Made by a program: the position numbers and the translations under genes. 5,388 nucleotides of DNA from contig USRS01000108.1 of the NCBI GenBank assembly GCA_900557165.1, positions 1 through 5,388 on the forward strand, written 5' to 3'. This document shows positions 1-5,388 of the stretch, in pieces. How positions within the stretch are numbered: the first letter of the stretch is position 1; every line of letters starts with the position of its first letter. The notes below the pieces were generated by a model that searched no databases, had not been told where the DNA came from, and saw only the letters and a list, made by a program, of their open reading frames with translations. This stretch comes from an uncultured Clostridium sp. GTDB taxonomy: Bacteria > Bacillota > Clostridia > Peptostreptococcales > Peptostreptococcaceae.

Positions 1-55
1 TAAATAGATTATAGAACAACCTAGGACATATATTTTAATAAATAAAATTAATATA

Positions 56-84
56 TTACGAGTAATTTATACCATATTTATCAT
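56..84 (+). promoter_or_regulatory. Possible weak sigma-A promoter for the first membrane protein gene
   Basis: A -10-like TATCAT (79-84) lies 17 bases downstream of a poor -35-like TTACGA (56-61, three of six consensus bases). Transcription would start near 91 and give a leader of about 40 bases before the ATG at 131. The -35 overlaps a short inverted repeat, ATTAC-GA-GTAAT (55-66), which could be an operator. In DNA this AT-rich such matches arise easily, so the call is tentative. Confidence 0.3.
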
Positions 85-118
85 GAAGATAGCTAACATA
101 GCCAAAAACAAAAACAAT

Positions 119-123
119 AGGGG
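119..123 (+). promoter_or_regulatory. Ribosome binding site that decides the start at 131
   Basis: AGGGG sits seven bases before the ATG at 131. The in-frame ATG at 83 has only AT-rich sequence without any purine-rich site before it, and it overlaps the possible -10 box. The start at 131 is therefore preferred. Confidence 0.5.
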
Positions 124-130
124 AAAAAAG

Positions 131-829
131 ATGAATATACTAAAAAATAAGAAATTAATAATTAGTTATATAATATTGGGACTAGTATTTATATTAATGG
201 GAAGTAGCAATAACAACCCTTCTACATATATGGAACGAATATTCAAGCCCATATATTTTAAAAATGGTATATTTTATTATTCAACTATAATATCAATAGT
301 GCTTGTTTATTATAGCTTAAAAAATATAAATGATGAAAAGAAAGTTAAATATATTAATTCCTTTTTATCAAGACTGATTGTAGCAATAATTTTTATGGCT
401 GTATCTGCGTGGCTTAATACATACACTACAAAAATTTATAAAAGTTTTTCTAATAATTTAAATGCAATTTATATGAATAGAGATGAAACTTCCATGGAAT
501 TTGATTGTGAAAAAAATAAGATAACTGTCAAAGGGAAAATATCAATTATAAATTGTAGCAATGAAATTCAAGAGTTTAAAATAAAAGTGAAAACACCATC
601 TCTTGTAAAAAGTCAAATAAAGAAAGATTATGTTATTTTAAGCAAAAAGGTGAAAATTTATCCAAGACAAAAGCGTGACTTATATATAAATGAAGAATTT
701 GACTATAAACTTAAAGAAAATAGTATCTTTTATGATGAGAATATTTTTGAATATGTTCTTTTTAATGATAAGGATCAAACTATATTTAAGGGAAGTTTAG
801 ATTATTATTTTGAAGAGAATATGTATTAA
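131..829 (+). CDS. Uncharacterised membrane protein with three predicted helices and a soluble C-terminal domain
   Basis: I do not recognise the family. The product is 232 residues from the preferred start at 131. An in-frame ATG at 83 would add 16 polar residues but has no ribosome site. Hydrophobic segments lie at about residues 9-25, 46-62 and 81-97. The second and third are separated by a lysine-rich stretch (64-73) that should be cytoplasmic. From about residue 105 the chain is hydrophilic, with alternating hydrophobic and charged residues that suggest beta strands. With three helices and the lysine-rich segment inside, this domain would lie outside or on the membrane face. It holds two cysteines, C126 and C142. 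No catalytic motif, lipobox or cleavable signal peptide is apparent. The gene precedes another unknown membrane protein gene by 86 bases, and that gene has its own promoter. Codon use matches the neighbours. The coding call is firm; function is unknown. Confidence 0.72.
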   Translation: MNILKNKKLIISYIILGLVFILMGSSNNNPSTYMERIFKPIYFKNGIFYYSTIISIVLVYYSLKNINDEKKVKYINSFLSRLIVAIIFMAVSAWLNTYTTKIYKSFSNNLNAIYMNRDETSMEFDCEKNKITVKGKISIINCSNEIQEFKIKVKTPSLVKSQIKKDYVILSKKVKIYPRQKRDLYINEEFDYKLKENSIFYDENIFEYVLFNDKDQTIFKGSLDYYFEENMY

Positions 830-849
830 AATTGTATCTACAAATTTTT

Positions 850-888
850 TTGTATAATTAAATTATTATAGGTATAATTTTATTATAC
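850..888 (+). promoter_or_regulatory. Sigma-A promoter with an overlapping palindrome, upstream of the second membrane protein gene
   Basis: A -35 box TTGTAT (850-855) and a perfect -10 TATAAT (873-878) are separated by 17 bases, the optimal spacing. Transcription should start near 885, leaving a leader of about 30 bases with the ribosome site GGGGAG at 901-906. The -10 box is part of a perfect inverted repeat, GTATAAT-TTT-ATTATAC (872-888). A protein bound there would block polymerase, so it could be a repressor operator. That role is inferred only from position and symmetry. Confidence 0.6.
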
Positions 889-915
889 AATTTATACAAT
901 GGGGAGATTAAGTAG

Positions 916-1779
916 ATGTTTTTTGAAAAAATGACAAATATATGGCAATACGTAGGTATTGTTATAATGATAGTAGCCATAATAGGTTTGGTAAAAATAC
1001 ACAAATGCAAAGAAGAAGATGAAGAGTATTTAGTTTTAAAAATAATAGGGTTTTATATTTTAGGCTCTTTTAGTTTTAATTTTAATATAACTGAATTTAT
1101 GTACATTTTTGTACCCATAGGATTCTTTGTATATTATATATTTATGGAACATAAAGAGAGAAAAAACAAAGTTCTAAAAAATAAATGTGCTAAATGGGGG
1201 CTTATTGTTTTAACAATATCTTTTGTAAGTAATAATTTAAATGGAATTATGAATCATTTTGAATACAGAGACATAAATATAAATTCCACAGGAAATATAA
1301 AAGATTTGAGTTTGGAATGGAAAACAATTAAGTCAAAATGCAATATTGACGATAATGTGCCATTAGATGGAGCAAGAATTATTTATAATAAAGATGGAAA
1401 AATAGAAGATTTAACTTATTTTTTAATTGATTACAATAAAAATAAATCTTATCAAGTGAATTTTGAAAATGAAAACTACCACATTGTGGTGAATAAATAT
1501 GATGGATATGATTATAATTTCAATTCCCATTATGGTACTAAAACGGAAAACTTCTTAAAAGTAGTAGATCACATCAGTGATTCTCATAAAATGATGGATT
1601 ATAATGAAATAAATTATGAAAAAGAACTAGAAGGTTCCAATGAGGGATATGATTTATATAGTGTAAATATAAAAAATAATAAATATAAGAAAATAAAAGA
1701 AAAAGACTTACAAGGTCCTGTAGTAAATTTTTATGCTGAGGGAAAAAATGATTTAAGCGAAAGATATATTTTTGAATAA
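916..1779 (+). CDS. Uncharacterised membrane protein with four predicted helices and a soluble C-terminal domain
   Basis: I do not recognise the family. The product has 287 residues. The start is supported by GGGGAG (901-906), nine bases ahead of the ATG. Hydrophobic segments lie at about residues 10-28, 40-57, 61-77 and 94-110. Acidic residues follow the first helix and a lysine/arginine-rich linker (79-93) follows the third. That linker suggests the third-to-fourth loop is cytoplasmic, which leaves the residues from about 112 onward outside. The soluble half (112-287) is rich in Asn, Tyr, Lys and Asp and looks like mixed alpha/beta structure. It has no recognisable enzyme motif or cell-wall anchor. 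The layout of N-terminal helices followed by a polar C-terminal domain resembles that of the preceding gene, but I see no convincing sequence similarity between the two. Transcription probably starts from its own promoter at 850-878, possibly with read-through from the gene before. No strong terminator follows it. Function is unknown. Confidence 0.75.
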   Translation: MFFEKMTNIWQYVGIVIMIVAIIGLVKIHKCKEEDEEYLVLKIIGFYILGSFSFNFNITEFMYIFVPIGFFVYYIFMEHKERKNKVLKNKCAKWGLIVLTISFVSNNLNGIMNHFEYRDININSTGNIKDLSLEWKTIKSKCNIDDNVPLDGARIIYNKDGKIEDLTYFLIDYNKNKSYQVNFENENYHIVVNKYDGYDYNFNSHYGTKTENFLKVVDHISDSHKMMDYNEINYEKELEGSNEGYDLYSVNIKNNKYKKIKEKDLQGPVVNFYAEGKNDLSERYIFE

Positions 1780-1950
1780 AAATTACTAAAATATAAACAT
1801 AATAAGCTAGATATTATAATAATCCTAAGCAAATACATATAAAAGGAAAAGAAAATAAAACTATAATTAATAAAGCAATTGATCCAACTATTTTAAATGA
1901 AGTAATAATATTTTGGTATATATATCATATTTATTACTACTGAGTATCTT

Positions 1951-1967
1951 GTATAATTTGATTATAC
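1951..1967. repeat. 17-base palindrome, nearly identical to the one at 872-888
   Basis: The sequence is GTATAAT-TTG-ATTATAC, two perfect 7-base arms around three bases. It differs from the palindrome at 872-888 (centre TTT) by one base. It ends 13 bases before the -35 box of the nitroreductase promoter, a position suited to an activator or an upstream operator. The arms resemble clostridial PerR/Fur-type half sites (TATAAT/ATTATA), but the gap is three bases where the usual PerR box has one. The regulator is not identified. Confidence 0.45.
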
Positions 1968-1980
1968 CCAAAATTACTAC

Positions 1981-2009
1981 TTGAAAATATATGTTAATTG
2001 TACTATGAT
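1981..2009 (+). promoter_or_regulatory. Strong sigma-A promoter for the first nitroreductase gene
   Basis: The -35 box TTGAAA (1981-1986) and -10 box TATGAT (2004-2009) are separated by exactly 17 bases, and each matches the consensus well. Transcription should start near 2016, giving a leader of about 70 bases. Confidence 0.65.
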
Positions 2010-2085
2010 ATATTTATCAGCCTAAGGGGCATTATAAATGTGTAATTAAATAAAACATTAAAAATAGAAGTACGAGGTGAATTAA

Positions 2086-2631
2086 ATGGATGCAATAGAA
2101 ATGATAAAAGAAAGAAGAAGTATTCGTAAATTCAAAAATGAAAAAGTAGATAGAGAATTAATGAAAGAAATTGTTGATATAGCTAAATGGGCTCCATCAT
2201 GGGTTAACTATCAAATAGCAAGATACACTTTAGTTGATGATGAAGAAATAATAAAAGAAATAGCCAATGAAGGTGTTAATGGATTTGTTTACAATATAGA
2301 TACATTAAAAAATGCAAAAGGTGTGGCAGTACTTAGTTTTGTAAAAGGAAAAAGTGGTACATATGATGAAAAATACATAACTTCAAAGGGTAACACATGG
2401 GAAATATTTGATGCAGGTATAGCTTGTCAAACATTTTGTTTAGCAGCTCATGCTAAGGGTGTTGGAACATGTATAATGGGAGTTATAGATGATAAATCTA
2501 TAGCTAAGATAGTAAATTTACCAGAGGAAGAAACAGTTGCAGCACTTATAGTTTATGGATATGAAGATGGACATCCAGCACCAAGTAAGAGAAAAGATGT
2601 GGATGAAATAATGCGTTTTTATGATAGATAA
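2086..2631 (+). CDS. Nitroreductase family protein (FMN-dependent oxidoreductase)
   Basis: The 181-residue protein is a small member of the nitroreductase superfamily. These cytoplasmic FMN enzymes, usually homodimers, use NAD(P)H to reduce nitro compounds, quinones, flavins or other electron-poor substrates. The sequence shows the N-terminal flavin-phosphate motif RRSIRKF (residues 10-16) and the APSWVNYQ loop (36-43, the family's APS..N.Q segment). It also has the helix DAGIACQTFCLAAHAKGVGTC (109-129) with the Gly-rich turn GVGTCIMG, and the typical ending GYEDGHPAPSKRK (158-170), in which the family's proline and basic residues are kept. The length is normal for the compact group, so the gene looks intact. 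AGGTGA (2076-2081) precedes the ATG. The gene has its own promoter at 1981-2009 and a terminator at 2641-2665, so it is probably a single-gene unit. The natural substrate cannot be told from sequence. Confidence 0.93.
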   Translation: MDAIEMIKERRSIRKFKNEKVDRELMKEIVDIAKWAPSWVNYQIARYTLVDDEEIIKEIANEGVNGFVYNIDTLKNAKGVAVLSFVKGKSGTYDEKYITSKGNTWEIFDAGIACQTFCLAAHAKGVGTCIMGVIDDKSIAKIVNLPEEETVAALIVYGYEDGHPAPSKRKDVDEIMRFYDR

Positions 2632-2640
2632 TATTTTAAG

Positions 2641-2665
2641 CTGATACCTAAGGGTATCAGTTTTT
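2641..2665 (+). terminator. Rho-independent terminator after the first nitroreductase gene
   Basis: An 8-base perfect stem, CTGATACC / GGTATCAG, closes a TAAG loop and is followed directly by five T. It starts 10 bases after the stop codon. It separates this gene from the second nitroreductase gene. Confidence 0.88.
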
Positions 2666-2690
2666 CTTATTTCAAATAAAATGCTATAAT
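2662..2690 (+). promoter_or_regulatory. Probable extended -10 promoter for the second nitroreductase gene
   Basis: A perfect -10 box TATAAT (2685-2690) is preceded by TG one base upstream (TGCTATAAT), the extended -10 form. The -35 region at 17-base spacing, TTTTCT (2662-2667), is poor and overlaps the T-tract of the terminator. Transcription would start near 2697, leaving a leader of about 30 bases. The AT-rich sequence just downstream forms a short imperfect repeat, ATAAT-AAA-ATTAT. Confidence 0.5.
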
Positions 2691-2727
2691 AAAATTATTA
2701 TGGAATTAATAAGAAAGAAGGGAACTT

Positions 2728-3258
2728 ATGATAAATTTATTAAAAAATAGAAGAAGTATTAGAAAGTTCACTGATGAAGCTGTATCCAAAGAAGATTTAC
2801 AAAAAATCTTAAAAGCAGGTTTATTATCACCATCATCAATGGGTAAAAATCCTGTGGAGTTTATAGTTATACAAGACAAAGAAATTATTGCAAAGTTAGA
2901 AGAGTGCAAAAAGTTTGGAACTGTGCCACTTAAAACAGCACCTTTAGTAATATGTATATTGGCAGATAGTGAATTAAGTGATGTATGGGTAGAAGATGCA
3001 TCTATAGTTTCTATTTTAATGCAGTTGGAAGTAGAAAAATTAGGGCTTGGTTCAACTTGGATTCAAATTAGAAATAGAGAGTGCAGTGAAGGGGACTCTC
3101 AAGAAGCTGTGAGAAAAGTATTATCTATTCCTAAAAAATATGGTGTATTATCTTTAATTGCCATAGGACATAAAAATGAAGAGAAAAAACCTTACACAGA
3201 TGAAGATTTAGACTTTGAAAAAGTTCATTATGAAAACTTTAATGATAAAAATAATTAA
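2728..3258 (+). CDS. Nitroreductase family protein, second and divergent copy
   Basis: This 176-residue cytoplasmic FMN oxidoreductase belongs to the same superfamily as the gene upstream but to a different branch. Visible motifs are RRSIRKF (residues 8-14, flavin phosphate binding), the SPSSMGKNP loop (34-42) and the helix starting DASIVSILMQLEVEKLGLGST (90-110). The last runs into WIQIRNRE (111-118), a motif characteristic of a clostridial/Bacteroides-type small nitroreductase branch. The C-terminal region IAIGHKNEEKKPY (144-156) and the end EKVHYENF (164-171) look complete. The final five residues, NDKNN, may be an added tail. The ribosome site GAAGGGA (2717-2723) lies just before the ATG. 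The 3' end overlaps the remains of a flavin reductase gene, so the two were probably cotranscribed. Substrate is unknown. The protein is not a recent duplicate of its neighbour, since they differ throughout outside the flavin motif. Confidence 0.92.
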   Translation: MINLLKNRRSIRKFTDEAVSKEDLQKILKAGLLSPSSMGKNPVEFIVIQDKEIIAKLEECKKFGTVPLKTAPLVICILADSELSDVWVEDASIVSILMQLEVEKLGLGSTWIQIRNRECSEGDSQEAVRKVLSIPKKYGVLSLIAIGHKNEEKKPYTDEDLDFEKVHYENFNDKNN

Positions 3259-3582
3259 AAAAGGAGATAAGGTAAATATTATAACTGCTTCATGGGGAGG
3301 CGTAGGAGTCCTTTGGAACAAGAGAGTTGCAGATATTTTTATAAGACCTCAAAGATATACAAAAAATTTGTAGATAGCAGTGACAGCCTTTCCATTTCTG
3401 TTTTACCAAATGAATACAGAAAAGAATTACAGTATTTAGGAACAGCATCAGGAAGAGATGAAGACAAAATTGCTAAAGCAAATTTAACTGTGAAAGAATA
3501 TGAAGATGTGCCATATTTTGAAGAAGGAAGACTGATTTTTATATGCAGAAAGCTTTATGCTCAAAACTTAAAAAGTGGATAA
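3242..3582 (+). pseudogene. Flavin reductase family protein remnant, frameshifted and truncated at both ends
   Basis: Two reading frames together encode the middle of a clostridial flavin reductase of the FMN-binding split-barrel type. The first (3242-3373) gives GDKVNIITASWGGVGVLWNK and then VADIFIRPQRYTKN before a TAG. Homology resumes in the -1 frame from about 3361 with KKFVDSSDSLSISVLPNEYR. It continues through LGTASGRDEDKIAKANLT and YFEEGRLIFICRKLYAQ to a TAA at 3580-3582. The break is in a run of six A (3361-3366); one more A would restore RYTKKFVD, the usual family wording. Family members are about 155-165 residues with TASWGG near residue 40. Here about 25 N-terminal and about 45-50 C-terminal residues are missing. 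The ATG at 3292 opens a 96-residue frame, but its first 23 residues are out-of-frame translation, so it is not a natural start. The remnant overlaps the end of the nitroreductase gene. It is almost certainly non-functional; the family assignment is from memory of its motifs. Confidence 0.82.
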
Positions 3583-3624
3583 AAATTATAAAGAGATACT
3601 TTTTGAGTATCTCTTTATAATTTT
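3582..3624. terminator. Bidirectional terminator between convergent genes
   Basis: A perfect inverted repeat has a 15-base core, 3586-3600 against 3606-3620, around a TTTTG loop. The flanking AAAA (3582-3585) and TTTT (3621-3624) extend it to 19 pairs. The A-run on one side and T-run on the other make it work in both directions. It ends the nitroreductase/flavin reductase unit on the plus strand and the ABC transporter gene on the minus strand, whose stop codon is at 3634-3636. Confidence 0.9.
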
Positions 3625-3633
3625 CAATTGCTA

Positions 3634-5388
3634 TTAAACACATTCTTTATTTTCAACAAATTGCTGATTAACTAAATTATTGTAAAACTCATGAGAAGAA
3701 AGTAGCTCCTGATGAGTGCCACAACCTGTTATTTTTCCATCCTGCATAACAAGTATCTTGTCACTATCCACAACAGTAGAAAGTCTGTGAGCTATGACAA
3801 AGACGATTTTACCATCTTTAACTTTATTTATGGACTCTTGGATTATTTTTTCAGATTTTGTATCCAAACTAGCTGTTGCCTCATCAAATAATAAAATATC
3901 TGGATTTCTTAAAATAGCCCTAGCCACGGCAATTCTTTGTTTTTGTCCACCAGATAAATTCCTTCCTCGCTCACCTATAATAGTGTCAAATTTTTGAGGA
4001 AGTTCCTCGATAAAATCATAAGCACCAGCTAAAATGGCTGCATTTTTTAATTCTTCAAAAGATATATCTTTTTCAATTCCATAAATCATATTTTCTTTTA
4101 TACTTCCCATTAATAAAGGAGAATCCTGCTGAACATAACTAATTTTATTACGCCAAGATCTTATGTTGTATTTATCTAAAGAGCAATCATTTGCTAAAAT
4201 AGAACCACTATCAGGTTTTAAGAACTGTTCCATTAAAGCAAATACAGTTGACTTACCAACTCCGCTAGGTCCAACTATGGCAACAGTTTCACCTTTTTTA
4301 GCATCAAAAGATATACCTTTTAAGACATGTTTATTTTCATAAGAATAGTTAACGTCTTTAAAACTTATTTTTTCTATATTTAAAATTTCTTCTCCATTAT
4401 CTAAATCTTCTTCATCTTCCATTAAAATATTATGAAGTCTCTCTGTGGCACCTTTAGTTTTTTGCACACTAGAGAAAAATGAACCAACTGTTGCAACAGG
4501 AGCTACAAATTGGAATAAATAAAGTAAAAAGGCAATTAAATCTCCAGAAGATACAGCCCCAACACTAACACGATAAGCACCAAAGGAAATTACAAATATA
4601 AAAATAAGCATGGCAAAACACATAATAAGTGGAGTTAAAATAGACTCTATTTTTGCAGTTTTCATACCGTATTTAAATAAGTTTTTAAAATTATTTTCTC
4701 CCTTATAAAATTCCACATCTTCACTTCCGTAAGCCTTTATAAGTCTAATTTCTGATAAAGTTTGACTTAATAAACTTGTTAAAGAAGCCATTTCTTCTTG
4801 TTCGTTGACAGCAATTTTATAAAGTTTTGATCCTATGGGTACGACTACTAAAGCTACAAGTGGTATGCCTAGAATTAATACTAAAGTCATAGGTACATCT
4901 ATCAAAAATAAAATTACAGTAGAACCTATAATAGTGATTATACCCGTTATAAAATCTACAATTTTAAAAGATAAAAGTTCTTTTAGTACTGTTGTATCAT
5001 TAATTACACGAGAAATTAATTCTCCTGAATGTTCCATATCGTAATATTTAACTGGCAAATTAAGTAGTTTGTGCCAAAGTTTTGTTCTAAGGTCTTTTAC
5101 AACTTTTATCCCAACATATTGTAGTAAATATACAGACAATATGCTAGATAAAATCCATAAAGCGATTATTATTACACTAGGCAATATAAATTTTGTATAT
5201 ATGTTACTAGATATGTTTTCTATTACTTGTTTCACAATTAAAGGAATAATCAATCCTGAAATAGTTCCAAAGAGCGAAAGTATTAGACCTACAATTAAAG
5301 CCCAAATGGGCGGTTTTGTTATTTTTATTAAATCTTTTAATTTATTTTTTTTCAAAATATATTTATCTATATTTTCACTTTCTTTTAT
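3634..5388 (-). CDS. BmrA-type multidrug ABC exporter half-transporter (membrane and ATPase domains fused), 5' end open at window edge
   Basis: The protein exports hydrophobic compounds or lipids across the cytoplasmic membrane as a homodimer driven by ATP. Counted from the TTG at 5355 it has 573 residues. Six helices lie at about 17-40, 56-79, 134-152, 156-176, 240-262 and 272-294. The ATPase domain follows with A-loop tyrosine Y339, Walker A GPSGVGKST (362-370), Q-loop Q410, X-loop GERG (461-464) and signature LSGGQ (467-471). Next come Walker B ILLFDE (487-492, catalytic E492), D-loop SLD (496-498) and switch histidine H523. All key residues are present. Segments such as SRVINDTTVLKEL, TLSEIRLIKA and IAHRLSTVVD closely resemble Bacillus BmrA (589 residues), although substrate is unproven. 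The TTG has no ribosome site, and the frame stays open for 11 more codons to the window edge. The true start is therefore probably outside, and the promoter is not visible. The gene converges on the reductase genes. Confidence 0.93.
   Translation of the reverse strand: MKESENIDKYILKKNKLKDLIKITKPPIWALIVGLILSLFGTISGLIIPLIVKQVIENISSNIYTKFILPSVIIIALWILSSILSVYLLQYVGIKVVKDLRTKLWHKLLNLPVKYYDMEHSGELISRVINDTTVLKELLSFKIVDFITGIITIIGSTVILFLIDVPMTLVLILGIPLVALVVVPIGSKLYKIAVNEQEEMASLTSLLSQTLSEIRLIKAYGSEDVEFYKGENNFKNLFKYGMKTAKIESILTPLIMCFAMLIFIFVISFGAYRVSVGAVSSGDLIAFLLYLFQFVAPVATVGSFFSSVQKTKGATERLHNILMEDEEDLDNGEEILNIEKISFKDVNYSYENKHVLKGISFDAKKGETVAIVGPSGVGKSTVFALMEQFLKPDSGSILANDCSLDKYNIRSWRNKISYVQQDSPLLMGSIKENMIYGIEKDISFEELKNAAILAGAYDFIEELPQKFDTIIGERGRNLSGGQKQRIAVARAILRNPDILLFDEATASLDTKSEKIIQESINKVKDGKIVFVIAHRLSTVVDSDKILVMQDGKITGCGTHQELLSSHEFYNNLVNQQFVENKECV

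Larger units (their letters stand above)
1780..2085. other. 306-base intergenic region: palindrome, promoter and leader of the first nitroreductase gene
   Basis: No complete gene is visible. The left part (1780-1945) is AT-rich without a clear terminator. One plus-strand frame stays open for 45 codons (1806-1940, stop TGA 1941-1943). It has no ATG start or ribosome site, and its middle (about 1836-1910) has a protein-like composition, so it may be decayed coding sequence. The right part carries the palindrome at 1951-1967, the promoter at 1981-2009 and a leader of about 70 bases. Within the leader lies a possible three-codon reading frame at 2038-2049. Confidence 0.6.

Noticed and set aside
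83..130. N-terminal extension of the first membrane protein from the ATG at 83
   Set aside because: There is no ribosome site before 83, while AGGGG precedes the ATG at 131. The added residues are polar and would only lengthen the cytoplasmic tail.
828..851. Short stem (TTGTA-TC-TACAA) followed by seven T after the first membrane protein gene, as a terminator
   Set aside because: The stem is only five AT-rich pairs with a two-base loop, too weak to call. Some termination there cannot be excluded.
131..1779. The two membrane protein genes as a toxin-immunity or phage defence pair
   Set aside because: No toxin, nuclease, nucleotide-binding or immunity motif is visible, and adjacency alone is not enough support.
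1951..1967. A canonical PerR or Fur box
   Set aside because: The arms look similar, but the three-base gap does not match the one-base centre of the standard 7-1-7 box, so no regulator is named.
2706..2909. A 67-codon open frame on the minus strand
   Set aside because: It lies antisense to the start of the second nitroreductase gene, whose motifs are clear, and has no family resemblance of its own.
3361..3367. Programmed -1 frameshift producing a functional flavin reductase
   Set aside because: The slippery heptamer is present, but the product would still lack both ends of the family fold, so gene decay explains the data better.
3794..3997. A 67-codon open frame on the plus strand
   Set aside because: It is antisense to the Walker B and signature region of the ABC transporter, where conserved sequence keeps the opposite strand open.
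4835..5044. A 69-codon open frame on the plus strand
   Set aside because: It is antisense to the transmembrane part of the ABC transporter and shows only low-complexity Ile/Thr/Lys sequence.

Overview
The window is very AT-rich. AAA, ATA and TTA codons dominate and the Shine-Dalgarno sites are strong. This points to a low-GC Firmicute of the Clostridium type. That is inferred from base composition and protein style; no species marker is present.

Layout, left to right: (1) 131-1779 holds two plus-strand genes for membrane proteins I do not recognise, with 3 and 4 predicted membrane helices. Each has a long soluble C-terminal part, and the second has its own good promoter. (2) 1780-2085 is a 306-base non-coding stretch with a palindrome and a strong sigma-A-type promoter for the next gene. 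(3) 2086-3258 holds two small FMN nitroreductase-family genes in tandem. A terminator and a second promoter lie between them, so they are probably separate transcription units. (4) 3242-3582 is a broken flavin-reductase-like gene. It lacks both ends, has lost one base in an A-run, and sits directly behind the second nitroreductase. (5) A perfect inverted repeat at 3582-3624 ends transcription from both sides. (6) 3634-5388, on the minus strand, encodes a BmrA-type multidrug ABC half-transporter. Its reading frame is still open at the window edge.

The right two thirds reads as a small redox and detoxification neighbourhood: flavin-dependent reduction of small organic compounds beside a drug exporter. 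Such genes often occur together in clostridia, but nothing here proves a shared pathway, and the exporter is convergent with the reductases. The left third is of unknown function.

I found no mobile element, CRISPR array, RNA gene or clearly new multi-gene system. The points most worth a second look are the decayed flavin reductase, a near-identical 17-base palindrome in two promoter regions, and the two unknown membrane proteins.
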